This document shows positions 1 to 8,837 of a DNA stretch of 59,771 nt, one piece after another. Positions within the stretch are counted from its first letter, which is position 1; each line of letters opens with the position of its first letter. The stretch comes from Catenulisporales bacterium. Lineage in GTDB: Bacteria > Actinomycetota > Actinomycetes > Streptomycetales > Catenulisporaceae. The stretch is from contig JAEKKI010000129.1 in NCBI GenBank assembly GCA_019510485.1, positions 1 to 59,771 of the forward strand, in the 5' to 3' direction. The translations under genes were made by a program, and so were the position numbers. The notes beneath the pieces are model-generated. The model was not told where the DNA came from and did no database searches. It saw nothing but the letters and a program-made list of their open reading frames with translations.

Positions 1-392
1 CCGAGCGCCGCCAGCGCCTCGCACACCGCGGCCAGGCTCCCCGGCCGGTCCCGCACGATCGCCCGGATACGCCACAGGTTCAGGGCGACGTCGTCCCACT
101 CCCCGCCGGCCGTCACCGGCCCGTCGGCCGGCCGCACCGCGACGAACGGCGTGACGCTCCGCAGCCGCCCCGGCCCGTGAGCCCGCCACCACCACTGCAA
201 CACCGACGCCGCCAACAACGCCGCGCCGAGCACGATCAGCAGCGACCACCCGTAATGCCTGCGCTCCAAGACCTCCGTGAACAACCCCGCGGTCCCCACC
301 GCGAGGAAGAGCACTGACAGCTCGACAACCTCCCGCCGCCAACTCCACTCATGACGACGTCCCTGACCGCGATCCCGACGTAGCGTCCTCAT
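1..392 (-). CDS. Membrane-anchored ACT-domain-like protein, N-terminal part (cut by left edge)
   Basis: Reading leftwards from an ATG at 392 gives an uninterrupted frame of about 130 residues that runs off the window. The start is supported by GGAGG seven bases upstream. The first 25 residues are Arg-rich. Two membrane segments follow (about residues 28-45 and 52-70). Then comes a soluble part with LWRIRAIVRDRPGSLAAV, which resembles the first strand and helix of an ACT small-molecule-binding domain. The rest is outside the window, so no function is assigned. It is divergent from the secreted propeller gene at 631. The reading frame is seen directly; the ACT assignment is inference. Confidence 0.55.
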   Translation of the reverse strand, partial: MRTLRRDRGQGRRHEWSWRREVVELSVLFLAVGTAGLFTEVLERRHYGWSLLIVLGAALLAASVLQWWWRAHGPGRLRSVTPFVAVRPADGPVTAGGEWDDVALNLWRIRAIVRDRPGSLAAVCEALAAL

Positions 393-630
393 GACCTCCA
401 GCTTCGCGATCTTGTGTTGCACGGCCAGGTCCGCTTCGTCACGATCACGTGAAACCGTGCGGGGATGGCTTGGATGCCCGGGTGTGCGAGCAAGGGTTTC
501 CCCTATGCAGGCAGCACTTTTTACCAAGTCTTGACTATTCGAGGTCTCACTCGCCTCAAGGCGGCATGGCACGCTTCCCGCTGTATGACCTGTGCCACCT
601 CAATCTGATGAACAGGCGGGAATCCCAGGT

Positions 631-3261
631 ATGCGATCACCAAGACGCACATTGTTGCTTCCGATCGGAGCGGCGTGTGCGGCCCTCACCATGACTGTCT
701 GCGGGTCTCAGGCCTCTGCCCTGTCGAACAGCGCGAACCAGAATCACCAACGGCCGCACGCGACCGGCAAATCGACAGCCGCGACCGGTTCCGCGGGCGG
801 CATGCGCGCGGACGCGGTGGGCGGTCCGCCCGGCGACCCCGACGGCGGCCTCGACGATCCGAGCGCGGCCGACCAGGAGTACTTCGGCGAGCGCAGCGCT
901 CCGGGGGTCGTGGCTCCCGGCGCCTACGGTGCGGCGTTCGCGCAGATCCAGGGCATGGGCCACACCGGGCCCGGCTGGAAGGAAGTCACCGGCCAGACTT
1001 ACAACGCCGACGATCCCCGGTACCGCGACTACGACTCGAACTCCTCCGGCGGCGCGGGCAACGTGACCGGCCGGATAACCGGCTTGGCCGCCGACAACAG
1101 CGGCCACGTCTACGCCGGCGCGGCCAACGGCGGCGTATGGCGCTCCTCCAGCGGCGGCGGCAACTGGACGCCGATCTCCGAGGCGCTGCCCGCGCCGGCG
1201 ACCGGGGACCTGGCACTGGACGCCGCCGGCCGGCTCTGGTACGCCACCGGCGAGGCGAACACCGCCTCCGACACGTTCACCGGCGCCGGTGTCTACGTCC
1301 TGACACACCCGGCGTACGGCCAGTTCAGCACCCACGACCGGGTGGGCGGCCAGGAGCTGGAGTCCACCGGCATCCGCAAGCTCCGCTTCATCGGCGACCG
1401 CGTCTACGCGGCCACCACGCGCGGCCTGTGGTCGCACTCGGTGTACAACCTGTCCGCGCCGTGGAAGCTGGAGTTCGCCCCGAACCCCGACTACCTGCCC
1501 GGCGGCGCGAAGGCGTCCGACCCGCACGCGCCGTACAAGAACATCGTCAACGACATCACCGCCGACCCGAAGGACCCGGGCAAGGTCATCGCGGCGATCG
1601 GCTGGCGCAGCGGCGACGCCTACAACGGCTTCTACACCAAGACCGGGACCACCTGGGCCCCGATCACCACCTCGCTCGGCGACCTGCCGACCGCGGCGGC
1701 CAACGTCGGCGCGGTGACGTTCGACCGCTCCGCCGACGGTTCGAAGTTCTACGCGATCAACCAGGACCCGACCCAGATCACCAGCCCGAAGTCGACCCTC
1801 GGCGGCGTCTACGAGTCCGACGGCACGCCGTTCGGCCCGTGGCACCTGATCGCGGACTCGCCGAAGCTGGAGGCGTCCGGCTCGGCCGAGACCGGCGCCA
1901 CCTACAACCCGGGCGTGCAGGCTTGGTACAACCAGTTCCTCCAGGTCGACCCGAAGGACCCGAAGCACGTGTGGCTGGGCCTGGAAGAGGTCTACGAGTC
2001 CAAGGACGCCGGCGCCACCTGGAGCACCGTGGGCCCGTACTGGAACTTCACCTACGCCTGCTGGAACATCGACCCGGCCAAGCAGACCGGTGACTGCTCC
2101 CCGACCACGCACTCCGACCAGCACGCCGTGGCCGTGGGCAGCGTCAACGGCAAGAGCTTCGTAGTGGTCGGCAACGACGGCGGCGCCTACAAGCGGCCGG
2201 TCGACGGCAAGCTGGACGCCAACGGCCACGCCGCGGACTGGCAGTCGCTCAACGACGGCAGCATGGACGTCCTGCAGTACTACTCGGTCGGCGTCGGCGC
2301 GGACCCGAAGGGCCACGGCGTCGCCGTGTCCGGCGGCCTGCAGGACAACGGCCAGTCGATCCTGCGCGCCCACGACTCGGTGATGGGTTCGAACTTCGGC
2401 GGCGACGGCGGCGACACGTATGTGGACCCGGCCAACGGCTGCAACATCGCCGAGGAGTACACCAACCTCGCGATGTGGGTCACCAACGACTGCGGGCAGA
2501 ACGTCAGCACCGACTACTCGACCTCCACCGAGTACAGCGTGCCGCCGAACGACGGCGCGAACGGCACCGCGCGCTTCATCGCGCCGTTCGTCGCCGATGG
2601 CAAGAACCCGAACACCTGGGTCGCCGGCGGCCAGCACGTCGCGGTGCAGAACAAGGGCTTCGCGATCCGGTCCACCTCGGACTGGACCGACGTCTACGAC
2701 TTCGGCGCGGGCAACTACGCCTCGGCGGTCGCCTCCTCCGGCGGCCGGATCTACGCCGCGTGGTGTGGCGCCGGCTGCAACTCGGTGGGCTTCACGCGCG
2801 GTATCGCGGTGGGGAACGCCGACGGCACCGGCTGGCACCAGCTGAACCTGCCGGCCGACGGCAGCGTCCTGCCCAACCGCTACCTGTCGGGCCTGGAGAT
2901 CGACCCGGCGGACGCCGACCACGTGTTCGTCACGGTCAACGGCTTCTCCCGGAAGTGGACCGAGGGCCCCGGCGCGGGCGTCGGCCACGTCTTCGAGTCC
3001 CGCGACGGCGGCGCCACCTGGGCCGACATCTCGGCGAACCTGCCGGACGTGCCGGCCAACTCGGTGAAGCTGCTTACGCACGGCGGCCTGGCCGTGGCCA
3101 CCGACCTCGGGGTGTTCTACCGCTCCGGGAACGGCTGCGAGTGGAAGGTGCTGGGCACGCACCTGCCGACCAACGCCACCTTGCAGGTGAAGGTGGGGCC
3201 GGACGGGTATCTGTATGCCGCGACGCATGGGCGCGGGATTTGGAAGATCCGGGTTCCGTAG
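631..3261 (+). CDS. Secreted beta-propeller (BNR/sortilin-like) protein
   Basis: An 876-residue exported protein. I start it at the ATG at 631 because this places Arg-Arg and a hydrophobic stretch ending in SQASA at the N-terminus, a normal Sec signal peptide; an upstream in-frame ATG at 592 would bury it. A low-complexity region follows (to about residue 90). The remainder carries repeated blade-like elements, such as VYAGAANGGVWRSSSGGG and VFESRDGGATWADIS. These are Asp-box/BNR motifs found in sialidase, GH74 and VPS10 propellers. No catalytic residue set of a named glycoside hydrolase could be assigned, so substrate and activity are unknown. It is monocistronic and followed by a strong hairpin. 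Confidence 0.8.
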   Translation: MRSPRRTLLLPIGAACAALTMTVCGSQASALSNSANQNHQRPHATGKSTAATGSAGGMRADAVGGPPGDPDGGLDDPSAADQEYFGERSAPGVVAPGAYGAAFAQIQGMGHTGPGWKEVTGQTYNADDPRYRDYDSNSSGGAGNVTGRITGLAADNSGHVYAGAANGGVWRSSSGGGNWTPISEALPAPATGDLALDAAGRLWYATGEANTASDTFTGAGVYVLTHPAYGQFSTHDRVGGQELESTGIRKLRFIGDRVYAATTRGLWSHSVYNLSAPWKLEFAPNPDYLPGGAKASDPHAPYKNIVNDITADPKDPGKVIAAIGWRSGDAYNGFYTKTGTTWAPITTSLGDLPTAAANVGAVTFDRSADGSKFYAINQDPTQITSPKSTLGGVYESDGTPFGPWHLIADSPKLEASGSAETGATYNPGVQAWYNQFLQVDPKDPKHVWLGLEEVYESKDAGATWSTVGPYWNFTYACWNIDPAKQTGDCSPTTHSDQHAVAVGSVNGKSFVVVGNDGGAYKRPVDGKLDANGHAADWQSLNDGSMDVLQYYSVGVGADPKGHGVAVSGGLQDNGQSILRAHDSVMGSNFGGDGGDTYVDPANGCNIAEEYTNLAMWVTNDCGQNVSTDYSTSTEYSVPPNDGANGTARFIAPFVADGKNPNTWVAGGQHVAVQNKGFAIRSTSDWTDVYDFGAGNYASAVASSGGRIYAAWCGAGCNSVGFTRGIAVGNADGTGWHQLNLPADGSVLPNRYLSGLEIDPADADHVFVTVNGFSRKWTEGPGAGVGHVFESRDGGATWADISANLPDVPANSVKLLTHGGLAVATDLGVFYRSGNGCEWKVLGTHLPTNATLQVKVGPDGYLYAATHGRGIWKIRVP

Positions 3262-3287
3262 CGGCGACGGTTAGCCGCTGAGCTGGT

Positions 3288-3313
3288 GGCACCCCTGGTT
3301 TTCCAGGGGTGCC
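3288..3313. terminator. Bidirectional hairpin between convergent genes
   Basis: A perfect 11-bp stem (GGCACCCCTGG / CCAGGGGTGCC) with a TTTT loop lies between the convergent ends of the propeller gene and the GH16-like gene. No U-tract follows, as is common in high-GC actinomycetes. Confidence 0.8.
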
Positions 3314-3344
3314 GCTTCATGTTCGGCACCCGGGCCGAGCTGAA

Positions 3345-4442
3345 CTACCGGTTACGCCGCCTGCCGCGAGGCCGCCTGGTGAACACGCCGAACCCGAGCA
3401 CCGCCGCGCCGATCAGGCCGGAAGCGACAAAGAGCGGGCCGTGCCAGCTGCTATGCGCGGCTGCGGCAATGCTCTGATTCGTCGGCGGTGCCGACTGTGT
3501 CGACGTTGACGTCGACGCCGTCGGCTGCGGCGATAGCGCTGGCGTCGATGGCACTGACGGCGGCGGCTGTGCTGACAAAGACGGGGTCGGCTTCGCTGAT
3601 GAAGTGGCCGCCGAAGACGACGGCTTCGAGCTGGTCGTCGCGGACGTCGGCGAGCGGCTCGTCGTCGACGCCGGAGCCGACGGCGTGCCGGCCGGAGCTC
3701 CGGGACTGTAGGCATACACCCGCAGATGTCTGATATCGAACTCCGCCGGCAGAGCCGAAGCACTGGGCGTCCCCGTGAGGGTGTCGCCGTTGCTCATCAC
3801 GAAGCCGATCCACCGCTTCACCGACGTGGCGCCCGGCGACTTCAGCAGCACCCTGCCGTCGACGCTCACCGACTCGTAGGTCGGCGTCCATTCGATGACG
3901 TAGTCGTGGAAACCGCCGCAATAGGAACCCGGAACAGTCTGGTCGGACTTGCCGCTCCCATAGTTGATCGTCACGTACGCCGCCTGCACACCGGGCGACA
4001 CCGCGGGCTTGTCCAGAAGCTCGACGAGCATCGAGTTCGGTTCGCCGTCGGCGTCCGGCGGCCACAAGGTGATGTAGGAGTCGATCCCCGGAACCGCCGG
4101 CGCCATCGCCTGGAACTCGTACCGGCCGTAGGTCTGCGCCAACCCCCACATGCCGACGCCGCCGGAGGTATACGGCTTGCCGTGTGAGGTCTTATGCTCC
4201 ATCCTCACCCGCAGCGTGCCACCGCTGACCGAGACCTCGTCGGCACTCCAGGCGTTCGCGCCGGTCTCGTAGGCGCCGCCGTACTCGCCCCACACCGAAC
4301 CGAGCTGACTGCCCGTGAAATCGTCGCTGGCGACCAGCCGCCATCCCGCCGGCGCCGCGGCGGCGGACTGCGCCACCCCGCCGCCCAGCGCCAGGCCGAA
4401 AAGCGTCAGCGCGACCAGGACTCTGACAGACGCGGCTCTCAT
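3345..4442 (-). CDS. GH16-like (concanavalin A-fold) surface protein with C-terminal membrane anchor
   Basis: A 365-residue protein starting at the ATG at 4442, two bases after the stop of the upstream beta-helix gene. A signal peptide covers about residues 1-30. A GH16/concanavalin A-like domain follows (about 32-240; TYGRYEFQAMAPAVPGIDSY is typical). Then comes a Ser/Thr/Pro-rich linker of about 80 residues, a hydrophobic segment and an RRPRGRRRNR tail, so it is probably anchored in the membrane. Where active GH16 enzymes have ExDxxE, this protein reads GEPNSMLVELLD, which lacks the usual spacing of acidic residues. It may bind rather than cleave its glycan, or use a variant site. It is the last gene of an operon with the beta-helix protein and the MFS exporter. 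Confidence 0.75.
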   Translation of the reverse strand: MRAASVRVLVALTLFGLALGGGVAQSAAAAPAGWRLVASDDFTGSQLGSVWGEYGGAYETGANAWSADEVSVSGGTLRVRMEHKTSHGKPYTSGGVGMWGLAQTYGRYEFQAMAPAVPGIDSYITLWPPDADGEPNSMLVELLDKPAVSPGVQAAYVTINYGSGKSDQTVPGSYCGGFHDYVIEWTPTYESVSVDGRVLLKSPGATSVKRWIGFVMSNGDTLTGTPSASALPAEFDIRHLRVYAYSPGAPAGTPSAPASTTSRSPTSATTSSKPSSSAATSSAKPTPSLSAQPPPSVPSTPALSPQPTASTSTSTQSAPPTNQSIAAAAHSSWHGPLFVASGLIGAAVLGFGVFTRRPRGRRRNR

Positions 4443-4444
4443 GG

Positions 4445-5398
4445 TCACGGCAGCGGCGCCGGTCTGCCGTCTTCCCACCTGTTGCCCGACCAGACGTTCC
4501 CGCGTCCGTGCGCGTTCCACTCGGTGACGTATCCGTACCCTGACTGGAACTTCGCCCCGAAGACGTTGCCCTTCACCACGATGTCACTGGTCGCCGCACT
4601 CGCCCCGCCGGCGTAGATCGCCCAGCCGGCCGTGGCCATGTAGTTGTCCTCGACGGTGACCCGCGTCGGCTGGCCGCCGTCGGCCTCGAACAGGCTGATC
4701 GCGCTGTTCACGGTATTCGTGTCGATCAGGCTGTTGTGCCGGATGAGCAACGACGTCCCGGGATCCGGCGAGCCGTCGATCCGGATCATGTCGACCTCGC
4801 CGTCGGCGGCGGCGAAGAAATAGGGATCGTGGATGTAGTTGTCCTCGATGACGCCCTGGGTGGTATAAACACCCTTCTTACTCATGCCGTGGATGTCGCA
4901 GCGCCGCACCGTCATCACGCCACCGGGGTCCATGACGGCCTGCCGCAGCTCGGTCTGGGAGTTGCCGATGATCTCGCTGTCCTCGACGATGAGGCCGGAG
5001 TGGCCGACCCATTGCAGGATCCCCCACTGGTCGATGTCCCCGCCGCGCGGCGCGGTGACCCGCACGTTGCGGATGACGACGTTGTTCGCCTCGACCCGGA
5101 TGTCGCCGACCAGATCGATGTTCTCGATCACCGCGCCGTCCTGATTCACCGAGATCTCGCCCTTCTTGGGGACGAGATGGGAGCCCGGCTTGACGCCGGT
5201 GTTGCCGGCATTGGGCCAGCCGGCGATCGGCGGTTTGGCGGCGGGCGCCGCTGTCGGTGCCGGTGATGACGTCTTCGCCTTCGAAGGAGTCGCCGGCTTC
5301 GAGGGAGTCGCCGACGTCGCCGGACTGGTCGGCGTCGATGCGGGTGTCGACGTCGAGGTGGACATCGCGTTCGGTATCGAGGCCGAAGTCGACGTCAC
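4445..5398 (-). CDS. Right-handed parallel beta-helix protein with Ser/Thr-rich N-terminus
   Basis: A 317-residue frame. Residues 1-60 are almost entirely Ser, Thr, Pro and Ala. From about residue 75 there are repeated short rungs (AVIENIDLVGDIRVEANN, VVIRNVRV, LIVEDSEIIG, GVIEDNYIHD, VTVEDNYMAT, DIVVKGNVFG) typical of a pectate-lyase-like parallel beta-helix, probably polysaccharide-binding or -cleaving. The start is uncertain. GTG at 5398 is the only start codon before a TGA at 5471-5473, it has no ribosome-binding site, and no signal peptide is in frame. Either the N-terminus has been lost or frameshifted, or the protein is made by coupling from the MFS gene 93 bases upstream. It lies two bases before the GH16-like gene. 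Confidence 0.65.
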   Translation of the reverse strand: MTSTSASIPNAMSTSTSTPASTPTSPATSATPSKPATPSKAKTSSPAPTAAPAAKPPIAGWPNAGNTGVKPGSHLVPKKGEISVNQDGAVIENIDLVGDIRVEANNVVIRNVRVTAPRGGDIDQWGILQWVGHSGLIVEDSEIIGNSQTELRQAVMDPGGVMTVRRCDIHGMSKKGVYTTQGVIEDNYIHDPYFFAAADGEVDMIRIDGSPDPGTSLLIRHNSLIDTNTVNSAISLFEADGGQPTRVTVEDNYMATAGWAIYAGGASAATSDIVVKGNVFGAKFQSGYGYVTEWNAHGRGNVWSGNRWEDGRPAPLP

Positions 5399-5491
5399 CG
5401 CCGTGGCCGAAGTGGGCCGTGGCGAAGTGGCCGCGGTGCCGAACGTACCACTGTGCGAACGCCCGCCCCCTCAGAACTCTGTTATATCTTG

Positions 5492-6892
5492 CTATATCTT
5501 GAACCGCAGCTGACGGCGGATCGCGAACGCGATGAAGACAGTGGCGATCAGCGATGCCGCCAGCGCCGTCACCGCGAGGGCGAGCGAGTGCGGAGCGGAG
5601 AGCCCGCGTTGGAGGCCGTAGGAGTACAGGCCGCCGGCGATCATCGAGCCCAGACTCGCGCCCATGGACTCGGCCAGGACGAGGCCCGCGGCGAAGGCGT
5701 CGGTGGTCGAGGCGTCCCGGACATCCACCGCGGTCACCGGCAGGTTCGTGTAGATGAAGCCCATGCCGGCGCCGGAGACGAGGAACACCGTCCACATCAG
5801 CGGCATGGCGGTTCCGGACGACAGGTGCGCGACCAGCATCACCGGCAGCGCGGCGACCGGCACCGCGACCATCAGCGACCCGAGCACGCCGGCCCCGCCG
5901 GTGCTCAGATGCCAGCGTTCGTGGAACTTCGCTTGCAGGAACCCCACGGTGGACCACGTCACCGCATCGCAGGTGAGCACGGCCGACGCCTGGGCGATGG
6001 AGGACTCGAAGCCCCGCCGGGCGATCACCGTCGCCATCGCGTCCAGACCCGAGTAACCCAGGGTCAGCGTCAGCATCGCGAGGACGGCCAGCCGCGGACC
6101 GCGCTCTCCGGTGGGCAGCAGCCTTCTGGCGGCGACGGCCACCAGGACGAGGCCGCAGACGGCGGCGATCTGGCCGACGTCGCTCTTCACGCTCGTGCCG
6201 ACGAGCACGAGAAGACAGCCGGCGATGAGTATCAGGACCCGTATGAAAGGAGGCGTCTGCGTACGGGTGTCCTCCGCCGCGAACATCCCGGCCCGCCGGA
6301 CCACCAGAGCCCGCCCGACGAGCACCAGCGGCAGGATCAGTGTCAGCGTCCACCGCCAGTCGAGCAGGGACGACACGGTCGAGGCGTAGACCGGACCGAC
6401 GAAAGCCGGCAGCAGCCACACCGCAGAGACCAGCGAATAGACGTGTTTGCGCAGCCGCTCGGGGATGGCGTGCGCGACCGCGCTCACGCCGAACGTGGCG
6501 AGAACCCCCGATCCGAAGCCTTGCAGGACCCGGCCGATGACGAAGACCGCGACGGAACCCGCCACCGCCGCCAGCAGACCGCCGACGATGAAGACGGCCG
6601 AGGCCAGCCCGGCCGCCCGCAGGCGGCCGAGCCGGGCTGTGATCCCGGGCGTCAACGGAGCGGCGGCGATCATCGCCATCCCGTAGGAGCCGATGAGCCA
6701 GCCGTAGTAGCGCTCGGCGTTCAGATCATGCGCGACGAGCGGCATCACCACCGCCACCGCGAAGTACTGCATCGCGGTGGCGAATTCGAGGAGCATCAGC
6801 CCCACGACCAGCAGACCGGTCCGGCCGCGGAGCAGTTCCCGCCACGAGCCGGAGAGCGGAACCGGTTCGGCGGTGATGACCTCAGAGCTCAT
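5492..6892 (-). CDS. MFS transporter (DHA2-like drug/solute exporter)
   Basis: A 466-residue integral membrane protein with about 12-14 hydrophobic segments and no cleavable signal. Motif A-like residues LGRLRAA follow the second segment (about residue 87). GRVLQGFGSGVLATFG and a motif-C-like segment (VSAVWLLPAFVGPVYAS) fit proton-driven DHA2-type exporters. The ATG at 6892 is preceded by GAGG at suitable spacing. It heads an operon with the beta-helix and GH16-like genes, so its cargo may be a surface or secreted glycan-related compound; that link is inference only. Confidence 0.8.
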   Translation of the reverse strand: MSSEVITAEPVPLSGSWRELLRGRTGLLVVGLMLLEFATAMQYFAVAVVMPLVAHDLNAERYYGWLIGSYGMAMIAAAPLTPGITARLGRLRAAGLASAVFIVGGLLAAVAGSVAVFVIGRVLQGFGSGVLATFGVSAVAHAIPERLRKHVYSLVSAVWLLPAFVGPVYASTVSSLLDWRWTLTLILPLVLVGRALVVRRAGMFAAEDTRTQTPPFIRVLILIAGCLLVLVGTSVKSDVGQIAAVCGLVLVAVAARRLLPTGERGPRLAVLAMLTLTLGYSGLDAMATVIARRGFESSIAQASAVLTCDAVTWSTVGFLQAKFHERWHLSTGGAGVLGSLMVAVPVAALPVMLVAHLSSGTAMPLMWTVFLVSGAGMGFIYTNLPVTAVDVRDASTTDAFAAGLVLAESMGASLGSMIAGGLYSYGLQRGLSAPHSLALAVTALAASLIATVFIAFAIRRQLRFKI

Positions 6893-7124
6893 GAATCCTC
6901 AGCGATAGGTGCTTCCTGCGACCCGATCGATGATCGCATCCGGGTCCCCCGAGAGATATGCGACTTTGGGCTTAGGTCGCGTTGGGACCGGCTCGCGACG
7001 ACCGGCGCCATCCCCAGGTCGATTCCCTGAACGGCCCCCTCGATTTGCCGGCCCACCTTGCCCGTACTCAGCTGTGACCGAGGGGGGCTTCGTCGTACGC
7101 ATCGCCGACAATTGGGAGGACCCC

Positions 7125-7736
7125 ATGTACGTCCGCACCATGTACCTCACCGCCGATCCGGCCGCCGTGGGCCCGGCCCTGGACGTGATCGCCAAGGAAG
7201 CGCCCGGCATGCTCGCCGAACAGGAGGGCTACCAGGGGATCGGCGTCTTCGCCGACCGGACGGTCGGCAAGATCCTGCTCGGCTCCTGGTGGGACAGCGA
7301 GCAGGCGAATAAGGACAGCGACGAGAGGCTGCGGGACCGCCGCATGCAGATGCTCGCTCCGTTCGTCTCCACGATCGCCGTCACGGACTTCGAGGCGGCC
7401 GCCTACATCCGGCCGGATCCGGCCACCAGCGGCGGCTTCCGCATGCACCGCTTGGCGTTCGAACCGTCCATGGCCGACCGGCTCGTGCAGTTGTTCCAGG
7501 AGAAGGGTCAGCCCAGGCTGCAACAACTCGAGGGCTTCTCCGGCTGCTCGCTGCTGATCGACCGCAAGCGCGGCATGGCATCGGTCGGTGTCGTGTTCAA
7601 GGACATGGCATCGATGGAAGCCGCCCGCAGCGAGCAGGCGAAGATCCGCCACGACGCGCTGAGCGGGCTCGACTGGGTCCAGTTGATCGCCCTCGAAGAG
7701 TTCGAAGTCGCCGACTTGGAGATTCCGACACAGTGA
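7125..7736 (+). CDS. Antibiotic biosynthesis monooxygenase (ABM)-like protein, duplicated domain
   Basis: A 203-residue cytosolic protein. The ATG at 7125 has GGGAGGA five bases upstream, which settles the start. The frame is open further upstream but that part lacks coding character. It holds two alpha/beta-barrel ABM-type halves: residues 1-100 (MYVRTMYLTADPA, then EQEGYQGIGVFADRTVGKIL with SWWDSEQA) and 105-200 (MHRLAFEPSMADRLVQLF, then LEGFSGCSLLIDR). Family members are heme-degrading or quinone-forming monooxygenases, and many are stress or detoxification proteins; the substrate here is unknown. Divergent from the MFS operon and single-gene. Confidence 0.7.
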   Translation: MYVRTMYLTADPAAVGPALDVIAKEAPGMLAEQEGYQGIGVFADRTVGKILLGSWWDSEQANKDSDERLRDRRMQMLAPFVSTIAVTDFEAAAYIRPDPATSGGFRMHRLAFEPSMADRLVQLFQEKGQPRLQQLEGFSGCSLLIDRKRGMASVGVVFKDMASMEAARSEQAKIRHDALSGLDWVQLIALEEFEVADLEIPTQ

Positions 7737-7786
7737 CGTAGCCGACGGCCCGGGGCACAAGCACCGCACAGCGCCGGAACACCAAC

Positions 7787-7826
7787 CACAGCGACCGACC
7801 CGCTCCTGGCGTGGTCGGTCGCTGTG
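7787..7826. terminator. Bidirectional hairpin terminator
   Basis: A perfect 14-bp inverted repeat, CACAGCGACCGACC / GGTCGGTCGCTGTG, with a 12-nt loop sits between the convergent ABM-like and DUF1062 genes. Confidence 0.8.
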
Positions 7827-7863
7827 CCGCGCCGTGGCTAGGCTGTATTGGGGAATGAACTCC

Positions 7864-8472
7864 CTACCACCGGACCACGAAGCTGAAATCCCGGGCACAG
7901 CGCCCGGTCAGCTTGTCCGCCGAGGCGATCCGTCCGTCGGCGATGAGCCTCGTGACCTCGCCGCGCGACAGCTCCAAGCCGGTCGCGATGAGCGCCGTCG
8001 CTCTGAGCGGGATGGGTTGTGCGAAGCGGACGTTGACATCCAGGATGTCCGCTTTCGGCAACTCGACGGGACTCATCTCCAATGTCCACGCCTCGCTCCA
8101 GTCGAGGGTGACGCCGTTGCGGTGCGCCACATGCGGCTGGGCCAGCAGTTTCGCCGCGAGCGCGGGAGAGTTGTCGTGAAAGCCGTCGAGCATCGTGGGA
8201 TCGATGGAGCGGACGTTCACGCGGTCCAGCACGGTCAGCTTGACCGTCTCGCCGCACTGGGAGCACAGCGCCAGCAGCCAGACGTCGAGCAGCTTGTGGT
8301 TCGCGTTGACGCGGAAGCGTCCTTGGGTTTCGTACTCCATCGACGAACAGTTCCGGCAGCGGCGCCGGATGGTGGGAAGGGCGGAGGGCCGGACGAGCCA
8401 CTGGGACGCGGCGCGCACGGCAAAGGTGTTTTCGAGCACCAGGAAAGGCCGATCTACTGCGGAGATCTTCAA
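7864..8472 (-). CDS. DUF1062 family protein
   Basis: Up to 202 residues. The N-terminal part has a Cys pair (RRRCRNCSS, about residues 36-43) and a second (ALCSQCGETVKL, about 68-78), suggesting a zinc ribbon. The segment GRFRVNANHKLLDVWLLALC is characteristic of the DUF1062 family. The C-terminus contains LSRGEVTRLIADGRI, an S4-like helix pair typical of the family. The function of DUF1062 proteins is unknown. The start is uncertain: TTG at 8472 and GTG at 8418 both lack a clear ribosome-binding site, and the family usually begins near WLVRPSALP, which favours 8418. Confidence 0.75.
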   Translation of the reverse strand: MKISAVDRPFLVLENTFAVRAASQWLVRPSALPTIRRRCRNCSSMEYETQGRFRVNANHKLLDVWLLALCSQCGETVKLTVLDRVNVRSIDPTMLDGFHDNSPALAAKLLAQPHVAHRNGVTLDWSEAWTLEMSPVELPKADILDVNVRFAQPIPLRATALIATGLELSRGEVTRLIADGRIASADKLTGRCARDFSFVVRW

Positions 8473-8837
8473 CGCGACATCGGCGCGGCGCGGGTGGGCG
8501 CGGCGCCGGATCGATCAGCGGTTGCCGATGCCGGAAGGCGGGGCAGCCGGACGTCGATGACCTGCCGGGGGCACGCGGAAAAGAGCGGGTGGCGCGACAG
8601 CGCTACCCGGCTCGGGATCCTTCACGGCGTGATGTGCCTGTGCCTACCCGGCGCGATGAACGTCTCAGCTGGTGTACAACGGCCTGCCCTTGACGGAGGA
8701 TCCAGGACCGCCGCTTGGCGCTGTCCCGGTTGGCGGATCAACGGTAGCGGCGGCCGGTCCGACGGGTCCAGCGGTTTTTCCGGAGAGGACGGAGCTGAAC
8801 TCAGACCGCGCGGAAAGCCACCGATGCGCGCACGCCC
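8473..8837. other. Intergenic stretch with no recognised gene
   Basis: This is 365 bases between the start of the DUF1062 gene and the end of the histidine kinase gene. No frame shows sustained third-position GC bias, and I see no strong hairpin or tRNA. It presumably holds the DUF1062 promoter. Confidence 0.5.

Noticed and set aside
637-3228. Very long open minus-strand frame opposite the propeller gene
   Set aside because: Low-complexity Arg/Val/Gly-rich translation; a shadow of GC-biased codons on the plus strand, where a signal peptide and BNR repeats are evident.
4878-6419. 513-codon minus-strand frame overlapping the MFS and beta-helix genes
   Set aside because: Out of frame with both recognisable proteins, Arg/Gly-rich, no motifs.
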